Notes: generated by a model not told the origin, from the letters alone. A stretch of 64,000 nt of DNA from Neurospora intermedia (GCA_037102815.1 BTPP01000002.1:1054001-1118000); one strand, 5' to 3'; positions 41,340 to 53,148 are shown, counted from the first letter of the stretch. Translations and numbers: made by a program.

Positions 41340-44300
41340 TTTAAGAGTTGGGTAGAAATTTGAATAGGAATATTTACCGTCCTAGAGGCGGAAGGTATTT
41401 CGGGGTTGATTATATAGAGAAGGGAAAGGTAGTAATATATATAAATAAGAGATGGAATTTGAAGGACCTAAATTTCTAGGCCGGAAAGGATTGGACTATA
41501 ATAATATTTAAAAGTTTAAGGGAATTAACGACCGTCTTTTCTATTTATTCTCCTATCCTTATATAGGGAATACCGGAATATTAATAGGGATCGCTACTCC
41601 TTAAATTTCTCGAGGTCGGGCCCCTAATAGGAAATTTAATTATAATTAGGGATTATAATCTTTATTATCCTAATTAGGATTTAGAGAATAGGATTAGTCT
41701 AAGGGCCGTTCGCTTCCTTATATAGGTATAATATTAGAGATTTAATCTATTTACCCCCTATAGTAAACTAATAAAGCTTAGAAATACAATACAAAGAGAG
41801 AGGGATAGAATAATCGATTATATATAATTATTATCCGGGGTTGAGGCCGAATATTAAGGAATATAGAAGTACAAATAGACCGGTTCGGACTATTACCTTT
41901 AGAAAATCTAAGTTTAAATAGGAAGAAAGAATAAAAAAACGGAAGAGGAAGGAAAATATAGTTGGAGTTTTATAAATACGGTAAAGGTGAGGGAAATATT
42001 AGAGAAGTAAATATCGGTTTTAAAAAGGATTAATATAATAAAGGATTTTGAATTTGCTTTTTGTAAGTTCGATAGAGAATTTATAAGTATTATAGAGGAA
42101 TTTATTCCGTATTAGAAAAAAGGTTGAAAGAGGAGAGTAAATTAATAAATATTAGGATATAAGACGGTAATAAAAGAAGTATAGAGGATATATTAGGAGT
42201 AGTTTAAATACTGGATAGTATTAAATTAGAAGGATTTCATCGAAACTATAATAAAAAAGAAGAGGATAATTACGAAAGTTTAGTAAGCTATATAGTATAA
42301 TAGTATCGCTAAGGCTTCGAAGAACCCGAATTAACTTTAGTCCTTAGAACGATAGGCCTATACCTAAAGCTATAAATTAATAGACTTGCCGAAATTACTA
42401 GCCCTTTAAACCTACGAAGGGGCAATAGAAGTCGGAAATTATAGTAGTAAGGTTAAAATTCTTACCGAATATTTCTTCCTAAAAGTAGAAGTTCTAACGG
42501 ACTACCTACTGGATTAGATTAAATTACTAAATAATGTTAAGCCGATAATTATTAGCGAGTTAGTCGACGAGGAGGACGTTTAAAATATATTTTCCCGGAT
42601 AGCGTTTAATAAAGCCCCCGGGATTAATTAATATTTAAATAAGTTTTTAAAAATATATAGGCAATTATTTTAATAGGTTATAGTATATTTAATATCCACT
42701 AACCTTTAACTCGGGCATTTCTTATAGCAATTTAAGAATATAAAAGTAATTATCCTTAAAAAACCCGGGAAGAACGCTACTTAATAAAAGCTAGCGGGCG
42801 TATAGAAATTAATATCGCTACTTAATAACGTAAGAAAAATCTTTAAAGCGTTTATAATTAAAAAGTTTACGTAGGTAGTTAAAGAGTTTAATCTCCTATT
42901 AGAGGGCTAAATAAATAATTAGGTAAGCTATTCGATAAAATTTATAATTTAAGTAGTTATTAATATAGTATATATAGCTTAGAAATTTAGGGTTATAATA
43001 TCCTTTATACTCCTAGATTTAAAGGGAGCGTTCGATAGAGTTAATTATAGGTAGCTTTTATATACCCTATAAGAAATATAATTCCTAATATAGATTATTC
43101 GGTAGGTAGCGAATTTTATTACTAGAAGGAAAGGTTCTCTCTTCTTCGACAATAAAACCTCCTATCCCTATATAATTACCGCTAGAGTATTATAAGGCTC
43201 CCCCCTCTCCCTTATTTTATTTATTCTCTTTATTACCCTATTATATTAGAAATTGGTAATAATCCTAAATGCAATTATAATTGGCTTCGCTAATAATACT
43301 AATATTATAGTAGTAGTCCGTACTACTGAAGAAAATTGCTGGACGTTATAAATAGTATAGGAGGTGTATTCGGAATAGGTAGGGGTAAGAGGTATAGAGT
43401 TCGAAGTAATTAAAACGGAATTAATATACTTTATATGGACGAGGGTACTAAGGACGGAAATTTTCTAATTTAAGGAAGTAGTATTTTAACCAATAGAATT
43501 AATATAATTCCTAGGGGTCTAGTTAGATTGTAAATTTAATTATAGAACTTACGTAGAAGTAATAAAAAAGAAAATAATAATATAGACGAATATATTTATA
43601 AAATTAATAGTAAAGATATAGGGTTATTCCTTTATTCGGGTAAGGGAAATATATATTAAGTATATCCGTAGTATTATTATATATAGAGCTTTAATATTCT
43701 ATTAGCCGATTAAAATCTATAGAAAGTTTTGGAGGATAATAATTGGGCTAGCGAAATATTAGATTAAATATTTGAAAATTATCGCTAGGGCGTATAAAGC
43801 TATACTAGTACGAAACTTAGAGACGGAAATTTTTTATCCGCCGTTCGACTTCTACCTTAATAAAAGGGTCCGAGCCTTTGAAAAAAGGTTCGCCCGGACG
43901 GATTAAGTCCGGTTCGTCCGGGGGATTATAATTTAGGTCTTTAATTATATTTAAATATAACAAGTTAGAAGTCGGCTACCTACCGATAAATTAGAAAGCG
44001 GTATAGTTAAAACTCGGTAGGCTAAAACGTAGGTATTAATAGAGAAATTATTAACGATAGTAATTAGCCCCCCTTCGGAGTTAGGGACCTAATTATTATT
44101 ATTATTATAAGCCTTAGAATTAATAGCTATTAATAAAGAGGAATAGTTAGAGGATATAACGAATTAAAAATAGGTATCGTATTATAATTATTATTTAGTA
44201 GCAGTAATAGCAAAATTAGGGCGATAGTATAAATTTATTATTGCTAACCTTACCCCTAAATTTAATAGAGAGGCTATTTAATAATATATAGTCGGTACGA

Positions 44301-44790
44301 AGAAGAAGAAAAGAAGATGCTAATAACCGGAAGAAAACGAAGAAGAGCCGTATTTATTAATTAAAGCGAAAAGTTCCCTCCTTATTTAAATTAGAACGGA
44401 AATTATTAGCCTCTAGGCCTTCCTCTACCGGAGGAAGGTACCGGGCATTCTAACTCCTATTTACGCTTATAGGTTCGAAAAAGAGACGTTCGCTTATATT
44501 ATTCTAAATTGCCTTAATATAGACACTATCTTCTAATCGAACTTAAAAGTTTAGCTATTAACGAAAGAAGAATTCTAAGAATACCTAAACAATAGAATTA
44601 AAGCCGAAAGAATTTTATTATAAGCGTTAAGGTTAGGGAAATTAAAAAAATATTATTTAGTAGTCGAATTAGAGGAGGAGTAATATAAGGAAATTATAAG
44701 GTATTCTTAGGAGGAAAATAGAATATTAATAATATTAGAATAATAGGACGGGAATAAGGAGGAAATATTTATATTAACTACGGGAGCTAT
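41340..44790 (+). pseudogene. LINE ORF2 (endonuclease and reverse transcriptase)
   Basis: Endonuclease of the AP type spans about 41350-41900, with relics of the central and C-terminal motifs (IRDYNLYYPN near 41650, where the family has G-D-F-N-x-H). Reverse transcriptase spans about 42550-43450: LLDLKGAFDRVNY at 43012-43050, then QGSPLS-type text near 43190-43230, then GFANNTN at 43283-43303 where the active site should read F-A-D-D. Both catalytic aspartates have become asparagine, as G-to-A RIP would produce. Near 44380-44530 there is the late segment with a C/H pattern seen in Tad1-like proteins (FLYRRKVPGILTPIYAY). Many stops; non-functional. Confidence 0.78.
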
Positions 44791-46306
44791 TTAAACTACA
44801 ATTATAATAAGAATTAAAAAGTACTATCTAACGAACGCCTAATTATGCTTAAAAAGTTATTCGAATAGTTCTATTATATAAATTTAATTTATAGTAACTT
44901 TATAGTACTATTAAATTTAATTATTATTTATAAGGGTACGACCGGGAGTATCGACGGTTATAGGGCTACTAGGAGCGGAACTACTACTATTATTAAAATT
45001 AGAAACCGTACGAGTAGGAGTAGTATAACTACTACCGCTAGATATAATATATATAAGAGTAATAGCGCTACTACTAGAATTGGATATAATCCGAACCGGA
45101 TTTATAATACTACCGCCGGGTAGAGAAGGAATATAATTGTAACGAACGTCCTTCGCGATTAGTTTGTAGTAATCCTTCTACTATTATTTAATAATATTAT
45201 AATTTAAAGTATAAGGAAAATGCTTATAATTGGTAGGAAGGTTGTCCCGCTCTAAACAAGTATATATACAATTAGTAAAATTATTAGTAATACGAACGAA
45301 GATATTTAGGTTAAAATTGAACTTATTCTAATTATTTACTACTATAGTAACGGCTACCGCCTAAATAGTATTACAAATATTACAGAGATTAACGGGAATA
45401 TTTAATATATATTTGCTGGAAGTATAATTGTAGGTAGTATTTTAAGTACCGCTAATTAGGAATAGAATTAGATAACGGAAAGGAAATACAGAGAATAAAT
45501 AATTTATTAGTAAATAAAATAAAGTAAACCTTATTGGCGACGACTTTTTAGAAGGTATTAGGGGAGTTAAGCCTATTATTATTAAAGTATGGGATAGAAG
45601 TGAAATTTAGAGTATAGTAAAGATAGGGGATTTTATAAACGATATTAATTAAATTAGTATAAGGACCGGAGAAGAAGAGGAGGAAGCCGTACCAGTTCTA
45701 AAGGGGATAATTACCAATAAAATTATAAAGAATATAAGCGAAGAATACGGGTTCTAAGGGTACGACCGAGGGGACTATAGGGGATATAGGGCCTAGGGAT
45801 ATAATAGGGGAGGAACTTTCTACGTTAGAGGTTAAATTGATAGGGCTGGGACGATAGCGGCCGGAGGAAACTATTTTAATAAAAATTGCAATAGGGAAGA
45901 AGGAGGAGAAAGATTAGGAGGGGCGCTATAAGGGGGATTATATAGACGAAGGAAGGGGTCCTTATACTAATATAAATAAGGGTAAAATTATAGGGTAGGA
46001 GAGTAAATAATAGGGTAGAAATATTTGTAAATAGGGGAAGGAGGCGAAGAAGTAGGGTAGGAGACAGGAAAATAGGATAGGGAAGTAGGGAGAAGGCGGA
46101 GGAAGGAACGGTAGGGAGTAGGATAGAGAGGCGGCGAAGGAAGCGGCGCGCCGGGTTTGGTCCTATTCCTATTATTCCTATTATTCTAGTATTAGAATAA
46201 TATAGCGGTGGAAGAGACGAGATTATATTCGTTGTAGCGGTGGGTGAGAACCGTCATAGCTATAAGTAAAGTAGGAGCGGCGTAGTAAACTACGGCCGAA
46301 ATAGAG
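44791..46306 (+). other. LINE 3' region downstream of ORF2
   Basis: About 1.5 kb between the last recognisable ORF2 text and the terminal hairpin. From about 45450 to 46200 the + strand is strikingly purine-rich (long GGA/GAA runs), which is unlike the rest of the block. No open frame or domain can be supported. Confidence 0.5.
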
Positions 46307-46357
46307 CTGGAGGTTTTCATCCGGGGGCGCTTAACGCCTCACGGTTTTCCCCTCCAG
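46307..46357 (+). repeat. Stem-loop at the LINE 3' end
   Basis: Outer arms CTGGAGG (46307-46313) and CCTCCAG (46351-46357) pair perfectly. An inner GGCG/CGCC stem closes a CTTAA loop. It lies about 65 bases from the 3' junction and keeps its GC content. LINE 3' ends often carry a hairpin that the reverse transcriptase recognises; that role here is inferred. Confidence 0.6.
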
Positions 46358-46438
46358 AGAATTGGAGAAGGACCCTATGCCAATAGGGCACTATAGTTTA
46401 TAGCCTAGGAATAAGAATATTATTTTAAGTAAAGGTAA

Positions 46439-49400
46439 TTAATTAAAGAAAGCCTACTATACTAAGTAACTATTAAAGTTATTATAACCGTTAGAAAAAA
46501 AAGAGATAAAAGATTATTATTGCTTTTAACCCTTACGGTCTACCGCCTATATAATAGTTTTAAAAGAAAGGATAAATTTATTATATAGGAGGTAAATATT
46601 ACGAAGCTAAGTATTATATTATAAACCAGGCGAGTAATAGCTTCAAAAAAATACTTTTGGTAATTAAGTAAATTAATTAGACGATCTATAAAATATTTAT
46701 ATAATACCCTTCTCCCCCCGCCTCCTTCCTTCTTTTCCCTTCTTCTCTTAATATAACGATATTAAGAAGCTTAAGATTTTTAAAGTACTTTCTTCTCTAT
46801 TACAATAATTTTAATCTAATATAACTTATATTTTTTACTCCTCCTCCAAATTCAATTTAGTACGATTTAAACGTTAGTTTAACCCTTCCTTTCTACTATA
46901 TATAAATTAAATATTTATAAAAGAAAAATATAAATATATTTTTTAATAATTATACTATTATTAATAATAAAGCTAAGGCTACTTCAATTAATAATAATAC
47001 TAGTAGATCTACTAAAGCCGAGAGTAAAAGACCTTAAGTTACTCTAAATTAAAATAATATAATTAAATTTAATAATATTAATAATAAGTAACTTTAGTAG
47101 CTTATTATTATTCGTAGTATTCAATTTTTACGTAGTTATAGTAAAGTACCGATCGCTAATCAATTTAATAACTAGGCGACTATACTATTATCGACCTTTT
47201 AGTAGAAATAAATTAAAGAAGCTATTAAATTTATATTCAGCTAACCGTTTATTAACCGAATACTTCGACCTAATATAAATAAAGCGCTTAAACCAATATT
47301 AATAATATATTAAAGCTTTACTAATTAATATATATAAGATTATTAGGGATCTTTTCCTAATTTATTGTAAAGGATTAAAATATAATTATATATTATAAAA
47401 ATAAATTAGCTATACAATGAGATCCTAAAATATAAAAATATATTCCTATATTATAAAGTATACTTTAGTCCCCCTCGAAATTTAAATTTAAAGAACGAAT
47501 ATATATTTTTAGAATATCCTAAGTTAAATAGTATTTAATTAGATTAATAATACAATTTTAAAATACCTTATAAGGAATTAGAATTTAATAAAATATTCGG
47601 TAGGCTCTTTTATAATAGACTATAGCCTAATTAGGTGGGCGCTTTCCTATTTAACGAGAGAGGATTTTATAATTAGAAATAAATTATAGTACGCTTAGCC
47701 GATTTTTGGTATAGTATTAATAAATATACTTATATTTATATTAATAATTTAATTACCCTACTTTTATAGGTAATTAAAAAAGGGGTAAGAATAATCTTTA
47801 TCCTAAATAAATATATTTAATTCAATAGTAAAATTCTAAAATTTATAAATAATCCGAATAATATTTAATTACTTATAAAAGAAAAAAGGTTTTAAATAAT
47901 CCTTCTTTACCTTAAGAATTATTATTTTTCGGTAGCTATTTTTAATTAATTAGTAGATTAATAGGATTATTATAATTCTAATTTTGAAGGTCCTATATTA
48001 TAAAATATAAAGGTAGTTTTAATCTTATTATTTTAAAGCTTTAGTATTTAAAAAGTATTTAAAACTAATTTAGGCCTTATTATTCAATAAATTAAATTCG
48101 TTACCCAAATTTCTAATTAGATTTATAAATTAATAATAGTAGAAGCTATAAGAATAAAATTAATAGAATATAATCCAAACTTTTAAATATTAAAGTTAAA
48201 AACCTAGTAATAGAATATAATATAGAAGTATTGTACGGTATTTAATTAAGAGTAGAAAGAGAACGTTATAGTATAATGATATTAGAGAATAATCTATAAT
48301 ACTTTACGAATAAAGTAATAGCATTCTAATAGCCTACCTTATAAATTTAAATTTAAAATAATATATATAATCGATAATAGATTAGCTAATTTCCTATCCT
48401 AGTAGTATAAACGTATATATAGTAATAAAAATAGGCCTTAGCATCTTATTTAGTTAAAGAATTATCTTACTTAGAAAAGTAATGAAGAGTTAAATAAAGG
48501 GCGGCGTATAGAAGGACTAGGAGGTATAAAAATCTTTTTTTGGTACTAACTATATAATAGCCCTAATACCTTTATCAATTTTCTTCTATTCTAATATATA
48601 TTAATAATATTTATTAATAAAAGTAGTAACGAAAACTCCTTATCCTCTAATTTATTATCGTCCAACTCCTCCTCTCCTACTTTTATAATATAATAAAAAG
48701 AGGTTAGAAAATTAACCTCTTCCTTTAGTAATATTTATTTACTTCCGTTTATAATTTCTTCTTAATAATTAATTTTAATTCTACTTTAATAAATTATAAT
48801 TCGTTTATAAGGCTCTAAGATAACGAATTAGCTGTCTTCTACTTTAGTTTCGTTTCGTCCAACAATATTGTTACTTTTAAATCCTTAGTTAATTAGAAAA
48901 TAGAATACTTCTATTTAATTAACTATTAATAATTAAATATACTATAGTTTAATATTAACTATATCCAACCCTTCTAGAAGAATTAACGCTCTTTCCCTTA
49001 ATATTCTAATAAATTAAATATAATTGAAAACTCTTTTACCGCCTAAGAATATAGGAACTTTCGAATTATTATTAGAAAATAGAATTCTATTAATTCTAAG
49101 AAATATTAATTTACTAAGTAGCTTAGGATTATTTATAAGTTTAGTATAAACGCTTACTTAGGTAAAGAGGATTGATTAATCCCTAATCTCTTTAAATTTT
49201 AGAAGAACTTCAAACCCGTTTATTCCTTCTAATTCTTCTTAATATAAGCGTATACTATTAAACCCTATACTTATTTTACAATAAGGATTATTCCTAGTAA
49301 TTGGATTTAAGAACTTCTATTTAATAAGAGAAATACCTATTGTAGGCCGAAGCTTAGTACCTAATAAAATAACTACGGATATACTACTTAATTTTAATTT

Positions 49401-49770
49401 TTATAAGTTTATAGTAAATTCTTTAATTTATCCTATTCGCTGTATAGAGTATAAATTAAATAGCCTTCCTAACTATAATCCGAATAACCCTATTTAAATT
49501 CTAATAGAGTTTAAGGAAAGGTTTAATTTAAATATTTATTTAAAATTGCGAGGACCTTTAACGTTTATTAGAATAATTTGGAATAATATTATTAAAAATA
49601 TAAATAATTATTTCCTCGCTAATAGTATTAAGGAAAAGAATTTAATTAATAAAAGTAAAAAGGGATATAGGGGGAATAGGAATAATAGGGGAAGACGCTG
49701 ATTATATATATATGTATAAGTAGTGATGAGTCTATTTAAGGGACCTATTGTAAGATTTAAAAGGAGGATT
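46439..49770 (+). other. Unassigned 3' third of long LTR element copy 1
   Basis: With 37620-39480 this forms about 5.2 kb between the integrase end and the 3' LTR, and the same block exists in copy 2 (about 20469-25660). Base usage and long stretches with few stops hint that it once coded for protein, but I recognise no domain, and RIP leaves both strands about equally readable. A purine run (AAAAGGAGGA, 49759-49768) lies two bases before the LTR, as expected for a polypurine tract. Confidence 0.6.
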
Positions 49771-50467
49771 TAATTTGGGGTGGTATACGGGGATATATAT
49801 GTTGATTTATTTTCTATAATAATTTTTTTCGAACTTTCAATAAGGGTATTGGATTAGAGGGTATACTTTCTAGACTAGATAGAACTAAATAGTTAGTATT
49901 GATAGAAGATAAAAGAATATAGGACTAATTTAATAAGATAATAGATTAAAAAAGGTAGAAAAATAAGGATAATAGAGGAAGAAAAAGAAAAAAAGGGGAT
50001 AGGTAGGATATTGAATTTTAAAAGAAGAAACAACGGATTATTACAATATTTATTCTTCATTATACTAAATAATTAATTTTAATTTAATATTCTTAATTGA
50101 ATAAGATAATAATTCTTAGTAATCTCTAATTATTTACCTCTTCTTATTTTATTGTATTGAATAATCCTTCATCCCTCTAGAGGGAATGTATACTCGTTTC
50201 TCTATTTACCTATAGAAAGAAGATATTGAAGGATTTAATAGCTATCTTTGTTTTCCAATAACGGCTGAACATTAAGCTATTCAATGGGCATAAAACCTCA
50301 GTAAATTATTTCTAACTCCATGCCTCCCATCTCGACCATTTGGAAAGGCTTGAGAATTATTTACTACTTTACTAGATTAGATAGCTAAGAACTATAGTTC
50401 TTATACGTTGCATCGGTTGTAATAGTATAGTTGTTATTTCTGTTATTGTGGTTTTCTTGCCATTTCA
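49771..50467 (+). repeat. 3' LTR of long LTR element copy 1
   Basis: 697 bp, ending CCATTTCA and followed by the CTAC duplication. The last 250 bases retain many CpA/TpG steps and are the least RIP-mutated version of this LTR segment in the window. Confidence 0.92.
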
Positions 50468-50471
50468 CTAC

Positions 50472-52400
50472 TATCTATAATAAGTTCCCTAGTATTACTA
50501 TTACGCAACGCAACGTACTTAACGTACTAGCGGCTAATAGAACGAAGTAAATAGGTACCCTTATACCGACTTAATAATTTCTCGACCGGTTATGATTAAT
50601 AGAGGGGATATATTATAAGGTCTACTACTATAACGGTAAGGAATTTAATCTAATTAAAAAAATCTTTTAGACTTATTTATAGTATATTAATTAGTTGAAA
50701 AAGAATCCCGAGGTTATAAGTTTGGACTATACGTATAAAATTAATAAATTCGATATACTTCTACTTTAAATATATAAAATAACGGTTATATATACAATTT
50801 TTAATATTAGTTATTATTTATTAAATAGCAAAAAGGAAGTATACTTTACGTAGGTATTTTAATAAATCGATACTACATCTTCAAAGTATAATATCCCCTA
50901 GCCTCTAATTATTATTACTAACTATAATAAAGCGTACAAAAGAATTTGCCGGATAGTCTTTACTATTACCTAATATTAGATCTATCTTTAATATATAATA
51001 AAGAACGTTACTTTCAATATTAAAAAGAAGTAGGAGGGTAGTCTTAAGGGTATAACGTTGGGTAACTATAATAGTAATAGGAGTTATTTCTACGAGGACT
51101 ACTACTATATAAATATTAACCCTACCAACGAAGATTCTATTATTCGCTAAATAGCCGCCTAACTATTAAATAGAAATAATTAGAATTATTACCTCGAATT
51201 AAGAATTAAGAATCCCTTTATTTAATTTATTAACGGTTGCGCCCCTTATAATTTAAATTGTAAATAAATCGATAATGTAAATAGAATTTTAGCCGTGTAG
51301 AAAGTAATAGTATATTCTAATATAGAAGAAGGATTCTACTAGCAATAAAGAGTATTATTAAAGGAATTCCCCAAGTAAAAAGGTATAATTATTATATCTA
51401 TTTATTATTATTTATATAATTACTAACTACTTTTTTTATAACTATAACCGATTATTTTCTATATATTTACCTCCTATTAAAGTACAAATTTACCTATTTC
51501 GCTATTAAATTATACTGCAATTTTGGTATACAAATAACTTCTTATATTAAAGGTACCTATAGCGTCTTAAAAGTACTACTCAAGAATCGTCGTATTAATT
51601 TCAACCAATTACTGGGCACTATTACCGAAACCCTCAAATAGTTGAAAGAGAACTTTATAATCAAATATATATATTAAATTTTAAAAAACGTAGCGAAGTT
51701 CAAATATATTACTTTAATAGATTTAAAGTTCATTACTAGCTTCGCTTACCTTAAATTACTCTAATAGTAAGTTCAATTAATTAGTAACAATTTTAAATAG
51801 CTACAATCTAACTTAGAGGGATTAAAAGCAAAGTACTCTACCTACTTTACAAAGTAGTACGGTTTACCCTACTAGTACGGGATATTTAATATCGTACAAT
51901 TAAACGGTACTATACTTTAAAGTATAATTAATAAATATTAATTACTCAAATTAAATACGCCTCTATCTATTAAATAGCTAGTACTATATAGGGAGAAAGA
52001 CCCCCTCCCTATAATTACTAACCGCTAGAAGGCTCGCAATAATACCCAACCTATACCCGCTATACCCACTCTCCCTCCCCTCTCCTCCTCGGGTAGCGTT
52101 AAATATGATCCATTTTATAATACCCCCCCTAAAGCTTTAATATAGCCTCTTCTTAAAAAAAAAAGGATAACTAAAACAATACTAGCAAATTAAAGAGAAT
52201 AAGAAACTAAAGCGGTAACTGAAAGCGTAAGGCTGGAAATAGAGAGATTAAAAGTATAACTCTAAGAATTAAAAGAATTACAATAAAGAGAAGTATAATT
52301 AGAAGTATAGCTATAGGAGTTTACAAATTAACAATAACCGCCGCTATTAGTAATATACTATAAATATTAATAATAGTAATATTATTAGCCCGCCCGCCAA
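50472..52400 (+). pseudogene. MULE transposase, catalytic and C-terminal part (RIP-mutated)
   Basis: Continuation of the split MULE gene. The catalytic core shows SLDYTYKINKFDILLL at about 50720-50767, matching the first-aspartate block (F/L-D-x-T-Y-K-x-N) of MULE transposases. A second block, IIITNYNKAYKR near 50907-50944, falls where the family has T-D-R-x-x-A; the aspartate here reads as asparagine, as RIP would produce. Near 51535-51640 comes the conserved S/T-x-x-x-x-G-x-H/Y-x-x-L-K stretch (TSYIKGTYSVLKVLLKNRR). The C-terminus (about 52165-52330) is charged and predicted coiled coil. Many stops make it non-functional. It is a plain DNA transposon gene, not a host gene. Confidence 0.75.
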
Positions 52401-52638
52401 CTAATAATACCCCCCCCTCCCTCATAACCACTATATTTAAATCCTTACTAACCGCCGCCATCTAACTAACAATAATCTTAACAATTATACTAGTTCTCCC
52501 AATCGAACCAATAGTATCAATACTAATAAATAAAATCTATAATTATACCAATATAAATATAAACTCAACGATTTCTACCGCATTCACGTAAATCAGCATA
52601 TCAAAAAGCTTCGTCTATATAAATCGCTGTACAATTTC

Positions 52639-52763
52639 GGTATAGATGTTGCACACATATCGTTTTAGTAGGAATTTAGCGGGCGGGAACATAGGTGTAT
52701 CATTGGCCAGCCCGGTCCCACACCGCCGAAATATCTAGGCACACAGTCGATTTATCCGGCCCG
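52639..52763 (-). repeat. MULE right terminal inverted repeat
   Basis: 125 bp, the inverted partner of 4555-4679, ending CCGGCCCG and followed by the CGTTTCCC duplication at 52764-52771. It marks the sharp right edge of the RIP-mutated block. Confidence 0.9.
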
Positions 52764-52771
52764 CGTTTCCC

Positions 52772-53148
52772 AAATACCCGGGAACATGTCAACACACTAC
52801 TAGTCCTCCTAGGGATGGGCTGAGGTGGAATAGCGGGAAATGGTCGAGATTCGTCCAACTGAAAGGAGATGCACCATCGCGGATAGCTCGTGTGGCGTCC
52901 TATCACCACCAGCACACGGAAATTACACATGGACCGACTTCAGCCCTCAGCCGCTCTCCTTGCTTCTGCCACACGTTCTGTCCTTGATCCTATGTGTGAA
53001 TAAAAGGGTTCCATTGCCGTACCCAAACAAAAGGGATCGACACAACCAACCGTGGATTCGGGATCCGACTAGAAGAGGTTGACGTCTCGACACACTCGCT
53101 CACCACTCACTCCAGTCATTCTTTAACGAGACCACTTTCGTTTCAATC
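52772..53148. promoter_or_regulatory. Spacer and presumed promoter of the secreted-protein gene
   Basis: Gene-like composition resumes directly after the MULE duplication. A TATA-like AATAAAAGG lies at about 53000-53008, roughly 145 bases upstream of the start codon, and the start context is TTCAATCATG. No gene is seen in this stretch. The MULE end lies less than 0.4 kb upstream of the coding start. Confidence 0.45.

Larger units (their letters stand above)
39481..46422 (+). mobile_element. LINE (non-LTR retrotransposon), Tad1-like, RIP-mutated
   Basis: A 6.9 kb insertion in the long LTR element copy 1, flanked by a direct repeat of about 16 bp (39465-39480 and 46423-46438; core TAAGTAAAGGTAA, one C/T difference). 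A long variable target duplication and absence of LTRs are typical of target-primed LINEs. It carries two coding regions in LINE order: a zinc-knuckle ORF1, then an ORF2 with endonuclease, reverse transcriptase and a C-terminal cysteine/histidine segment. That layout matches the Tad1 clade of filamentous fungi. There is no clear poly-A tail. The first 370 bp and the last 250 bp are GC-rich and barely RIP-mutated. Coding starts at the very first base, so the copy may lack its 5' leader. Confidence 0.85.
5572..50467 (+). mobile_element. Long Ty3/gypsy-type LTR retrotransposon (copy 1), broken and nested-into
   Basis: A fossil LTR element bounded by 697-bp LTRs (5572-6268 and 49771-50467) and the 4-bp target duplication CTAC (5568-5571 and 50468-50471). 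It sits inside the MULE transposase gene. With later insertions and their duplications removed it is 15,360 bp. Parts in order, all recognisable only as relics: gag-like region near 8100-8500; retropepsin-like region near 10930-11100; reverse transcriptase from about 12200, continuing at 19629-19771 and 35137-35560; RNase H near 35800-36200; integrase near 36550-37260; GPF/Y-like end near 37420-37610. That order places it in Ty3/gypsy. A further 5.2 kb without an assignable domain precedes the 3' LTR. RIP has broken it with well over a hundred stops. Confidence 0.88.
4555..52763 (+). mobile_element. Mutator-like DNA transposon (MULE), split by nested insertions
   Basis: This is the outermost element of the AT-rich block. 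Both ends carry matching inverted repeats of 125 bp (4555-4679 and 52639-52763), starting CGGGCCGGATAAATCG when read inward. They are flanked by the 8-bp direct repeat CGTTTCCC (4547-4554 and 52764-52771). MULE target duplications are usually 8-11 bp. Its own DNA is 4555-5571 plus 50472-52763, about 3.3 kb; the rest is inserted retroelements. The transposase reads on the + strand on both sides of the insertion. The interior is heavily RIP-mutated, while the outer 60 bp of each end is almost unchanged. Family assignment rests on the transposase motifs in the right part. Confidence 0.85.

Noticed and set aside
4555-52763. Single giant mobile element (Starship-like) bounded by inverted repeats
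   Set aside because: The interior resolves fully into a small MULE with stepwise retroelement insertions. No tyrosine recombinase or cargo genes are seen, and the inverted repeats and 8-bp duplication fit the MULE.
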